The translations under genes and the position numbers were made by a program. Under the pieces are notes generated by a model. That model was given only the letters and a program-made list of their open reading frames with translations, ran no database searches and had not been told where the DNA came from. 41,360 nucleotides of DNA from Phycisphaerales bacterium UBA6054 (lineage in GTDB: Bacteria; Planctomycetota; Phycisphaerae; Phycisphaerales; UBA1924): NCBI GenBank assembly GCA_002429045.1, contig DIYM01000148.1, positions 1 to 41,360 on the forward strand. Reading direction: 5' to 3'. Positions 33,445 to 40,322 of this stretch are shown piece after piece. Position 1 is the first letter of the stretch, and every line of letters starts with the position of its first letter.

Positions 33445-33761
33445 TCCGATCTCGTGGGCGGGCATAGCAAGCGGCTATTCGGTCGGGGTATCGACAGCCG
33501 GCATCGCTGCTCGCCAGGATTCTCGGGTTGTGAAGCCGTTGCCGGCCCGGAGATCCGGCTGTTGTGCTCTAGTTGGAACTTGTGACCGGTGGCGCGATCG
33601 CTTGACGTCGACACCGGTGCCCACGGTTCCCGGCTCGGGAGGCCGAACTGCGCCGGGAACAGGCCAGCGGGTGTCCGATCATCCGACTAGAGTGGAAACG
33701 GTATCGCTCGGGATGAGGCTTGTGTGTTTGATAGCCGTGGGGATTCGCCTTGGAGGTTGCT
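33445..33761. other. 317-base intergenic region, nothing recognised
   Basis: The gap between the aspartic-protease lipoprotein and the S41 peptidase shows no coding sequence, tRNA or clear hairpin. It must hold the promoter of the S41 gene. Confidence 0.4.
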
Positions 33762-35000
33762 GTGAAATCGATCGCGATAGCAGGCTTGCTGTGCATCACG
33801 GTAGCAACTGTACAGATATCCGCCGGAGGGCCGGAGCGTGCGGCAGTTCAGGGCCTTCTGGACGCCATCGAGTCGGAGTACGCGTACTTCGAAGAGTTGA
33901 AACCGAGTTGGCCGATGCTGCGTTCGGGGTACTTGGCTGAGGCGTCGCGTGCGGAAGGCGACTATGAGCTGTTCAGGTTGGCCGAGAGGCTTGCGCTGGA
34001 GTTCTGTGACGACCACACCCAACTCGACACCCACAGCGACGGGTCTCCGAGAAACCTCCCGAGCGGGTCTGACATCTGGCCGGTGTGGGATGACGGGCGT
34101 GTGATCATCGAATCGGTGCGGGCTCACTCGGCGGCCTCGCGCGCGGGGCTCGTGGGCGGCCTGGTGGTAACCCGTATCGGCGGTGTGCCGGCAGCGCAAG
34201 CAGTTCGTGAGTACGTGCCGGAGTACGCTGACATCTCGGACCGGCGTGTCATGGCCTGGGCGGTGCGTGCCGCGGTCGCGGGGACCGTGGGCCGGCCGAT
34301 CGAGCTGACCGTTCTGCACGGCAACCGTGCGGAGCGTGTGTCCTACATGCCGGACGAAGCGACAACTGCTCGCCCCGACAGACCGCTCACGCTCGAAACT
34401 ATCGATGATGGCGTCGCACTGGTTCGGTTCCACGACTCGCTCGGTCAGGACGGGACAGTTGCCGCGTTCGATGAGGCGATGTCGAGGCTCGGCGATGCGC
34501 GTCATCTCGTTATCGATCTTCGTGACACGGCCAGCGGCGGCAACACCAACGTAGCCCGCGGCATCATGTCGCGCCTCGTGACCGGCATCCGACCGTACCA
34601 GATTCACGACTACCCCGCCGAAGCCAGGCGCACGGGCATCGAGAGGCGATGGGCCGAGCAGGTCGTGCCGCGTGATCCTGTCGGCCCGATCGAGGTCGCG
34701 GTGCTGGTCGGACGCTGGACGGGCAGCATGGGCGAAGGGCTTGCGATTGGGCTGCGTGCCGCGACGGGCGCCATACTGATCGGGACCGAGATGGCAGGGC
34801 TGCGGGGCGCTGTCTATGACTACCCGCTCGGTTCGTCAGGCATCGCCCTTTCGTTCCCCACAGAGCGGCTCTTCGCGGTCGACGGAACACCGCGTGAGTC
34901 CGCGGTGCCCGACGAGTTGATCGGGACGCCCGGTCTGAGCGACGCGGATCGGGAAGCCCTGTTCCGTGCCGTGGTTGAGCGGTGGAGCAGTGGGGGCTGA
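33762..35000 (+). CDS. exported S41-family (tail-specific type) serine peptidase
   Basis: A 412-residue exported protein. The signal peptide is at the start (AIAGLLCITVATVQISAG). A PDZ-like segment contains AASRAGLVGGLVVTRIGGVPA. The catalytic S41 core follows: VRFHDSLGQDGTVAAF, LVIDLRDTASGGNT, WTGSMGEGLAIGLRAATGA with the Ser, then GTEMAG and PDELIGTPG. The Lys of the CtpA dyad is not obvious, as in tricorn-like members, so the active-site set differs from CtpA. GTG at 33762 is preferred since GGAGG is five bases ahead. A terminator-like hairpin follows. Confidence 0.82.
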   Translation: MKSIAIAGLLCITVATVQISAGGPERAAVQGLLDAIESEYAYFEELKPSWPMLRSGYLAEASRAEGDYELFRLAERLALEFCDDHTQLDTHSDGSPRNLPSGSDIWPVWDDGRVIIESVRAHSAASRAGLVGGLVVTRIGGVPAAQAVREYVPEYADISDRRVMAWAVRAAVAGTVGRPIELTVLHGNRAERVSYMPDEATTARPDRPLTLETIDDGVALVRFHDSLGQDGTVAAFDEAMSRLGDARHLVIDLRDTASGGNTNVARGIMSRLVTGIRPYQIHDYPAEARRTGIERRWAEQVVPRDPVGPIEVAVLVGRWTGSMGEGLAIGLRAATGAILIGTEMAGLRGAVYDYPLGSSGIALSFPTERLFAVDGTPRESAVPDELIGTPGLSDADREALFRAVVERWSSGG

Positions 35001-35013
35001 CAGACACACTCGG

Positions 35014-35038
35014 CAGACCCGCGACTCGGGCGGGTCTG
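35014..35038 (+). terminator. hairpin after the S41 peptidase
   Basis: CAGACCCGC (35014-35022) pairs perfectly with GCGGGTCTG (35030-35038), seven-base loop. There is no T-run, but it lies 13 bases past the stop and between convergent genes. Confidence 0.55.
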
Positions 35039-35115
35039 TATGCGGTCGGCCGGTCCCTTCGCTTGGGTGCGAGAGCCCGCCGTGAGCCCGTGCGCGGATG
35101 GGGTGAGACCAGCGA

Positions 35116-35595
35116 TCAGAGTTGCCACAGCCCGTGCTCGATGCCGCCGAGGATGTAGATCGAGAACGTGCCTTGACCGGGGATCTCGACGGGTGGGACC
35201 GCCACGGTCGCGCCGGCTTTTGTCGCGGCCTCGACCGAGGCCTCGATATCCTGGACCAGAAGATAGGGTCTCACAATGGGCTGCTCGGTGCTGCGCATCG
35301 GGGCACGCACACCGATTCGACCTCCATCGGCCAAGTCAGCCGTACGGGCATTCCCGAGCTCGGCGACCGGCTCACCGAACGCAACGCCGTGCACGCCACC
35401 GAGGGCCTCGCAAGTCTCACTCACCCGAGGCGTGACGATCTCGAGATACCGCACGCTCGTGACCCTGCCGCTCTTCGCGTTGCCGGGCTCGGCTTGTATC
35501 GGCGGCGTGACCGAGCCAGAGCGAGCACCGGCGGCGACCGCGAGCAGCAAGGGGACGATAACAAGTGCGCCCGGAAGGAGTCGGTTTGATGTCAT
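35116..35595 (-). CDS. exported glyoxalase/VOC-fold protein
   Basis: A 159-residue protein. The N-terminal 25 residues are a signal or anchor (LVIVPLLLAVAAGARSG). The mature part is a VOC-fold half: VRYLEIVTPRVSETCEAL, GVHGVAFGEPVAELGNARTADL, then YLLVQDIEASVEAATKAGATVAVPPVEIPGQGTFSIYILGGIEHGLWQL. This resembles glyoxalase I-like and bleomycin-resistance-like proteins, which are normally cytoplasmic, so the export signal is unusual. The metal ligands are not all evident. There is no strong ribosome site before ATG 35595. Confidence 0.68.
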   Translation of the reverse strand: MTSNRLLPGALVIVPLLLAVAAGARSGSVTPPIQAEPGNAKSGRVTSVRYLEIVTPRVSETCEALGGVHGVAFGEPVAELGNARTADLADGGRIGVRAPMRSTEQPIVRPYLLVQDIEASVEAATKAGATVAVPPVEIPGQGTFSIYILGGIEHGLWQL

Positions 35596-35708
35596 CGCAT
35601 CATGGTACTCGAAGCCCCGCGGGCACGCGTAGCCGATCTACTCCGCCGGATCGGCGCCACGGATCAGTACCTCTTTGCGGTAGAGCGTCAATGGTTCGAG
35701 CCCGGTGT

Positions 35709-35785
35709 CGCTCGGGTGAGACGATCCGAACCTCGGTGTTTCACGCCCTCAGCCCGAGCCGAACCGCAAGCTGGCGAGGGTCGAA
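35709..35785 (-). pseudogene. decayed tRNA-Pro-like sequence
   Basis: On the plus strand TCGGG-TGAGA-C-GAT-C-CGAACCTC matches the T-arm end of the tRNA-Pro at 35882. Further on, CAG, AACC and AAGCTG occur in the same order. Both T-arm ends translate to the same false peptide pattern in the same plus-strand frame (GETIRTS here, GERIRTS over the real tRNA). The T-stem no longer pairs, so it is not a working tRNA. No gene is called between the VOC gene and the tRNA. Confidence 0.4.
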
Positions 35786-35881
35786 GCCGCGGCGACCTGG
35801 AGAGCACGGCGTCTACGTCGAGCTCCAACGCAACGCACGACAAAAGCGGAAGCCCCTGCCGAGCAGAGACTCCCGCTTGAA

Positions 35882-35956
35882 TCGGGGTGAGAGGATTCGA
35901 ACCTCCGACCTTCTGACCCCCAGTCAGACGCGCTAACCAAGCTGCGCTACACCCCG
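35882..35956 (-). tRNA. tRNA-Pro (anticodon GGG)
   Basis: A 75-base cloverleaf on the minus strand. The acceptor is CGGGGTG with CACCCCG and discriminator A at 35882. The anticodon stem TCTGA/TCAGA encloses loop CTGGGGG, with anticodon GGG at 35919-35921. The T-arm is GGAGG-TTCGAAT-CCTCT. It differs from the tRNA-Pro at 28938 only in the anticodon arm, one D-loop T and one T-loop base. The two make an inverted pair around 6.9 kb. Confidence 0.97.
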
Positions 35957-36082
35957 GGTGCTTCGACGGCCTCGGATCGGCCGAGGACAAGGTTATGCCG
36001 CCGCCCGGGCTTGTTCCAATCGTGGGCCCAGAGGGTTGATTTTCAACCCGGCCGGAACGCGGGACCTCGTGTATTCTCAGGC

Positions 36083-37411
36083 ATGAACTCCACGAACAGC
36101 GATCGTGCCCTGGTTCTCAGGGGCGGGCGGGTGATCGATCCGGCCTCCGGGCGTGACGAATCGGCGGACGTGCTGGTCCGGGACGGCCGCATCGAGAGGA
36201 TCGGGCCCGGCATCGAGGGCGGCGACGCGGAGGTCATCCGAGCCGACGCCTGCCTCGTCGTGCCGGGCTTGATCGACCCGCACGTCCATCTCCGTGAGCC
36301 CGGCCAGACGCACAAGGAGGACATCGAATCCGGCACACTGGCGGCCGCCGCCGGGGGCTTCACCTCGGTGTGCTGCATGCCCAACACCAGCCCGGCGATC
36401 GACAACCCGGAGGTCATCGGACGGATCCGAGATCGCGCCGCCGAGTCGGGCAGCAGCCGGGTGTTCTGTGTTTCCTGCGGGACGGTCGGCCGCCTGGGAA
36501 GCGAGATTGCCGACATCGCCGGCTGTGCCGCGGCGGGTTCCGTGGGCATCAGCGATGACGGGGACGCGGTGGCAAACCCGCAGATGATGCGTCGCGTCCT
36601 CGAGCAGTGCGCCGAGCACGATCGCGTGTTCATGCAGCACGCCCAAGATCCGGCGATGACCGCGGGGAGTGTCATGCACGAGGGCGTCGTATCTCGGCGG
36701 CTGGGTCTCATCGGGTGGCCGCGCGAGGCCGAAGAATCGATCGTCGCCCGCGACATCGGGCTCGCGAGAGAGACCGGTGCCGCCTACCACGTGCAGCACA
36801 TCAGTTCGGCGGGCACGGTAGACCTGATCCGTTCGGCCCGGGGCGAAGGCTTGCCCGTGAGCGGGGAAGCGAGCCCGCACCACCTTCTGCTGACGGACGA
36901 AGCGATCGTGCGGATGGGCGCGGCTGCGAAGATGAACCCGCCGCTGCGCACCTGGGACGATGTCCTGGCCCTGCGGCATGGCGTCGCCGACGGGACGATC
37001 ACGGTTCTCGCGACCGACCACGCCCCCCACACCCCCGACGAGAAGAACCGCCCGATGGCAGGGGCCGCGTTCGGCATCATCGGGCTGGAGATCGCCTTGG
37101 CGCTCTATGCCGAAGCTCTGGTCCACACGGGGCTGGTCTCATGGGAGCGCATGATCGCGCTGATGACCATCGAACCGGCCAGGCTGTGCGGGCTCCACCG
37201 TGCGGGATTCGGTATGCTCTCCGAGGGCGGGCCCGCGGATGTCACCGTGATCGATCCGGATTCGGAGTGGGTGATCTCGGAGTCTGACCTGAAGGGCAAG
37301 AGCGTGAACACCCCATTCATCGGCACCGCCGTGCGGGGGCGGGCCGTGGCGACCATCATGGACGGGCGGCTGACGCACCGGCACGAACCTGACGCCGTCA
37401 GCGCCGGGTGA
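36083..37411 (+). CDS. pyrC: dihydroorotase
   Basis: A 442-residue type I dihydroorotase, which closes carbamoyl aspartate to dihydroorotate, step three of pyrimidine synthesis. Metal and active-site blocks are DPHVHLREPGQTHKED, HVQHISSAGTVDLIR, EASPHHLLLTDE and VLATDHAPHTPDEK. Around residue 190 the usual H-C/A-E-D is read as MQHAQDPAM, a variant of that helix. The start is ATG 36083. It could also serve an allantoinase-type role, but the LREPGQTHKED block favours PyrC. No ATCase (pyrB) is next to it here. Confidence 0.93.
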   Translation: MNSTNSDRALVLRGGRVIDPASGRDESADVLVRDGRIERIGPGIEGGDAEVIRADACLVVPGLIDPHVHLREPGQTHKEDIESGTLAAAAGGFTSVCCMPNTSPAIDNPEVIGRIRDRAAESGSSRVFCVSCGTVGRLGSEIADIAGCAAAGSVGISDDGDAVANPQMMRRVLEQCAEHDRVFMQHAQDPAMTAGSVMHEGVVSRRLGLIGWPREAEESIVARDIGLARETGAAYHVQHISSAGTVDLIRSARGEGLPVSGEASPHHLLLTDEAIVRMGAAAKMNPPLRTWDDVLALRHGVADGTITVLATDHAPHTPDEKNRPMAGAAFGIIGLEIALALYAEALVHTGLVSWERMIALMTIEPARLCGLHRAGFGMLSEGGPADVTVIDPDSEWVISESDLKGKSVNTPFIGTAVRGRAVATIMDGRLTHRHEPDAVSAG

Positions 37412-37421
37412 ACGCGCGGGC

Positions 37422-37601
37422 ATGCCGACCCCCGGTCGCCAACTGCTCGAACTGATCGGTGTCGCGGAGGTGACGGATGCGCTGCGCATGTCCTTCCGCC
37501 TCAAGAGGTTGACAGATATCGAGGTGGGTCGAGTTCTGACGGAGCGCGAATCGATGCCCGCGAAAGTGGATTCCCTGGACGAAAAGCGGGGTCGGACCTA
37601 G
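37422..37601 (+). CDS. possible small protein, 59 residues
   Basis: An open frame from ATG 37422 to TAG 37601 in the gap between pyrC and gap. The product begins MPTPGRQLLELIGVAEVTDA and contains a helix-like LRMSFRLKRLTDIEVGRVL. Only its length and protein-like look argue for it. It has no clear ribosome site, and a TTGACA string inside it (about 37508) could instead belong to the gap promoter. Confidence 0.3.
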   Translation: MPTPGRQLLELIGVAEVTDALRMSFRLKRLTDIEVGRVLTERESMPAKVDSLDEKRGRT

Positions 37602-37658
37602 TGTTATCTCCCCCCGCCGAACCACCCGCCGGCGGCGACAAGAAGGAGCGACCTGACA

Positions 37659-38696
37659 ATGACCATTCGCATCGGAATCAACGGCTTTGGACGCATTGGA
37701 CGCCTCGTGTACCGGGCGACGATGAACACCCCGGGGATCGAAGTGGTGGCGGTGAACGACCTCGTGCCCGCCGACAACCTCGCGTACCTGCTCAAGTACG
37801 ACACCATGCACGGGCGGTTCCTCGTAGACGGTCAGCCGGCCAACGTTTCGGCGACCGAGACCAGCTTCACTGTCAACGGGCACACGACGCAGACCAAGGC
37901 CGAGCGCGACCCATCTGCGTTGCCCTGGGGCGATTGGGGCGTTGATTACGTCCTCGAATCGACCGGGCTGTTCACCACGCACGAAGCGGCCCACAAGCAC
38001 ATCGACAACAACGGCTGCAAACGCGTGCTGATCTCCGCGCCGACCAAGTCGCCCGACTCGGTCAAGACGCTCTGCTACAAGGTCAACCACGACGAGTACG
38101 ACCCGTCCAGCGATGTCGTGGTCTCCAACGCGAGTTGCACGACCAACTGCCTCGCGCCGATCACCAAGGTCATCCTGGACAGCTTCGGGCTCGAGGAGGG
38201 CCTGATGACCACCGTCCACGCCGCGACCGCTACGCAGCCAACGCAGGACGGCCCCTCCAAGAAGGACTGGCGTGGTGGGCGGAACGCGTACCAGAACATC
38301 ATCCCGGCGAGCACCGGCGCCGCCAAGGCGGTCGGGCTCTGCCTTCCCGCGACCAAGGGCAAACTGACCGGCATGGCGTTTCGGGTCCCGACCGCGGACG
38401 TTTCCGCCGTCGATCTGACGTTCCGTACCGAGAAAGCGACGAGCCTGGACGCGATCCACGCCGCGATGAAGGCGGCCGCCGAAGGCCCCATGAAGGGCGT
38501 GCTCGCATACACCGAGGAGCAGGTCGCCTCGAGCGACTTCATCGGCGACCCGCACTCCTCGATCTACGACGCCGGCGCCGGCATCGGGCTCAACGAGCGC
38601 TTCTTCAAGATCATCAGTTGGTACGACAACGAGGCCGGCTATGCCCACCGCTGCATCGATATGCTCAGAATGATGGGCGAGAAGGACGGCAAGTAA
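37659..38696 (+). CDS. gap: type I glyceraldehyde-3-phosphate dehydrogenase
   Basis: A 345-residue GAPDH, which oxidises glyceraldehyde 3-phosphate to 1,3-bisphosphoglycerate in glycolysis. It has the Rossmann start IGINGFGRIGRLVYRA, VNDL (Asp, so NAD-preferring), the catalytic SNASCTTNCLAP with Cys at residue 160, TTVHAATATQPTQDGPS with the catalytic His, DWRGGRNAYQNIIPASTGAAKAVG and WYDNEAGY near the end. AGAAGGAG at 37641-37648 gives a strong ribosome site. A hairpin after the stop serves as terminator. Confidence 0.97.
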   Translation: MTIRIGINGFGRIGRLVYRATMNTPGIEVVAVNDLVPADNLAYLLKYDTMHGRFLVDGQPANVSATETSFTVNGHTTQTKAERDPSALPWGDWGVDYVLESTGLFTTHEAAHKHIDNNGCKRVLISAPTKSPDSVKTLCYKVNHDEYDPSSDVVVSNASCTTNCLAPITKVILDSFGLEEGLMTTVHAATATQPTQDGPSKKDWRGGRNAYQNIIPASTGAAKAVGLCLPATKGKLTGMAFRVPTADVSAVDLTFRTEKATSLDAIHAAMKAAAEGPMKGVLAYTEEQVASSDFIGDPHSSIYDAGAGIGLNERFFKIISWYDNEAGYAHRCIDMLRMMGEKDGK

Positions 38697-38732
38697 GACG
38701 CGGCACACGCCCAACTCGGCAACAGACCGATG

Positions 38733-38758
38733 CACCCCGGAGCGTTCGCCCCGGGGTG
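38733..38758 (+). terminator. hairpin between gap and the convergent lipoprotein gene
   Basis: CACCCCGG (38733-38740) pairs with CCGGGGTG (38751-38758), ten-base loop, followed by TTCTCG. It lies between the convergent stops at 38696 and 38765 and may work for both. Confidence 0.6.
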
Positions 38759-38764
38759 TTCTCG

Positions 38765-39475
38765 CTAGGGGCCCGGCGGTTCGGGTTCGGCGGCATCGCC
38801 CGATCGGCGGGACAGGTACTCCTGCTGGAGAGCGCCCTGCTCCATCGCCGCCCGGCTGATGACTCCGAGCAGGGTGTTCACCCGCCTGATGTCCTCTTCC
38901 GGCAGCCCATCGAACTCGACCACCCCTTCGGTCGTGACCGCCCATTCGCCGATGTGCTCTTCATAAACGGAAAGCAACTCGAAACCCGCGGCCATCATCG
39001 CCCGATCGGTGTTCCGGATGCGCCCGATCAGTTCGATGTCCTCCGGGGGCATCGGATCGGGAAGCGATCGGAGCAGTGCGGGCAACGCCCGGTCAAGCCG
39101 GTCGATCTCCTCGATAATCGTCGGGATCAACTCGATGCGGGCACGCAGCGACTCGGGCGTCGCCCCCGCGGCGTCCAGCCCGCCGAGTTCGATCAGCTGT
39201 CCGGAGAGCGAACGGAACCGCGCGACCTCCTGCGCGATGAGTTCCTCGGCAGAGACTGATTGCTCGTCGCGGGCCCGAGAGCTTTCACTTGGTTGTTCCG
39301 AAGATCCTGTGTCCGAGGGCTTGGATTCTGAGCAACCGCACAAGGTGGTTTGGGTGCTCATCAAGATTCCTGCAAACACCCAAAGCCCTGCGCGGGCTGC
39401 GGCCGAGCGGGCTCTGCGACGGCCGAGGTGTGAGCCATCCGGAATGCCTAGCAGCCTCAAGGTCATCATCAACAA
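38765..39475 (-). CDS. hypothetical lipoprotein, helical
   Basis: A 237-residue protein with a long signal region (ARAGLWVFAGILMS) ending in a lipobox-like TTLCGC, then an acidic Ser/Glu linker and a helical domain: AEELIAQEVARFRSLSGQL, LRARIELIPTIIEEIDRLDR, AMMAAGFELLSVYEEHIGEW and DGLPEEDIRRVNTLLGVI. The last third resembles the last third of the next gene upstream (39545-40318): a ...ELLSVY / EMLEAY helix, then a ...VVEFDGLPEEDIRRV / VIIDPSTPEEVVARY segment. Function unknown. It is Lgt/LspA-dependent if the lipobox is real. The N-terminal start could be later than 39475. Confidence 0.6.
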   Translation of the reverse strand: MLMMTLRLLGIPDGSHLGRRRARSAAARAGLWVFAGILMSTQTTLCGCSESKPSDTGSSEQPSESSRARDEQSVSAEELIAQEVARFRSLSGQLIELGGLDAAGATPESLRARIELIPTIIEEIDRLDRALPALLRSLPDPMPPEDIELIGRIRNTDRAMMAAGFELLSVYEEHIGEWAVTTEGVVEFDGLPEEDIRRVNTLLGVISRAAMEQGALQQEYLSRRSGDAAEPEPPGP

Positions 39476-39544
39476 ACCTCTTTTCTGATCGGATCCGTGC
39501 CCGCGCCACGCGGGCTAAACGAAGCAGGTCATGCCAAAGCAGGA

Positions 39545-40318
39545 TCAATCTGTGATAGCAGGGCTCGACTGCATCACTTCGACCAGCCGCACCACATCAT
39601 CCATCGCGGCATCGTATCTGGCAACGACTTCTTCTGGTGTCGAAGGGTCGATGATGACTCGATCGGGCGTCGATTGCCATCCCTCGCCCATCTCTTCGAT
39701 CGCATCAAGAGCCCGCTGATATGCTTCGAGCATCTCGATTTGGAGGCTGTATGCGCGGGTGATCTCCCGCACTTTCAGTGCGCGATGCAGCCCGATGCTT
39801 GCTCCCGCAGCACGCCCGCGGCTGACGCCCCGCACCTCAAGCTCTCGGCGCAGCCTTCCGGGTGCGTCGTTGAGATCCGCGAGAATGAGGCGATAGGCCG
39901 CTAGCTGATCGGCTATCTCCCATCGACATCGCTGAAAGTCCGCGGCGGTTCTCCGACCGACCTGCAGTGGACTGTCCTCGGATTCATAGGTCCGCGGGAG
40001 AGATCCCACTCGGCGGAGTTGGCGCAACAATCGATCCTCGGCTTCGCGCCCCAAGGTCCTGATGATCTGCAGTTGGGCTTCCTCGTCAAGGCTCGCGGGC
40101 GTCGGGGTGGGGCCACGATCGCCAACAGAACCGGGAGCGGCTTGCTTGACCGCACTCAACCCGTCGGCCGGCTCGTCCGGAGTTCGGGACGGTTGAGTGC
40201 CGCTCTCGGGCGGTTCTGCTGTCGCCGTAGCCGATGCGCTCGCACACCCGCATGAAGCGAGCAACACGACGAACGCAAAGGAGCCCTTCAGTAGTACTCG
40301 ACGAAACGCGGCGCTCAT
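39545..40318 (-). CDS. hypothetical lipoprotein, helical (paralogue of its neighbour)
   Basis: A 257-residue protein. ATG at 40318 gives a signal of the form MSAAFRRVLLKGSFAFVVLLASCGCASAS with the lipobox at LASC. A Pro/Glu/Thr-rich linker follows, then helices with LDEEAQLQIIRTLGREAEDRLL, DFQRCRWEIADQLAAYRLIL and EMLEAYQRALDAIEEMGEGW, ending in a STPEEVVARYDAAMDDVVRL segment. It starts four bases after the E2 stop at 40323 on the same strand, so it is likely in that transcript. No known family; the role is unknown. Confidence 0.62.
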   Translation of the reverse strand: MSAAFRRVLLKGSFAFVVLLASCGCASASATATAEPPESGTQPSRTPDEPADGLSAVKQAAPGSVGDRGPTPTPASLDEEAQLQIIRTLGREAEDRLLRQLRRVGSLPRTYESEDSPLQVGRRTAADFQRCRWEIADQLAAYRLILADLNDAPGRLRRELEVRGVSRGRAAGASIGLHRALKVREITRAYSLQIEMLEAYQRALDAIEEMGEGWQSTPDRVIIDPSTPEEVVARYDAAMDDVVRLVEVMQSSPAITD

Positions 40319-40322
40319 GCGA

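Noticed and set aside
35565..35936. Plus-strand frame ending in GERIRTSDLLTPSQTR
   Set aside because: This is the well-known false translation of the reverse strand of a tRNA; it lies over tRNA-Pro(GGG).
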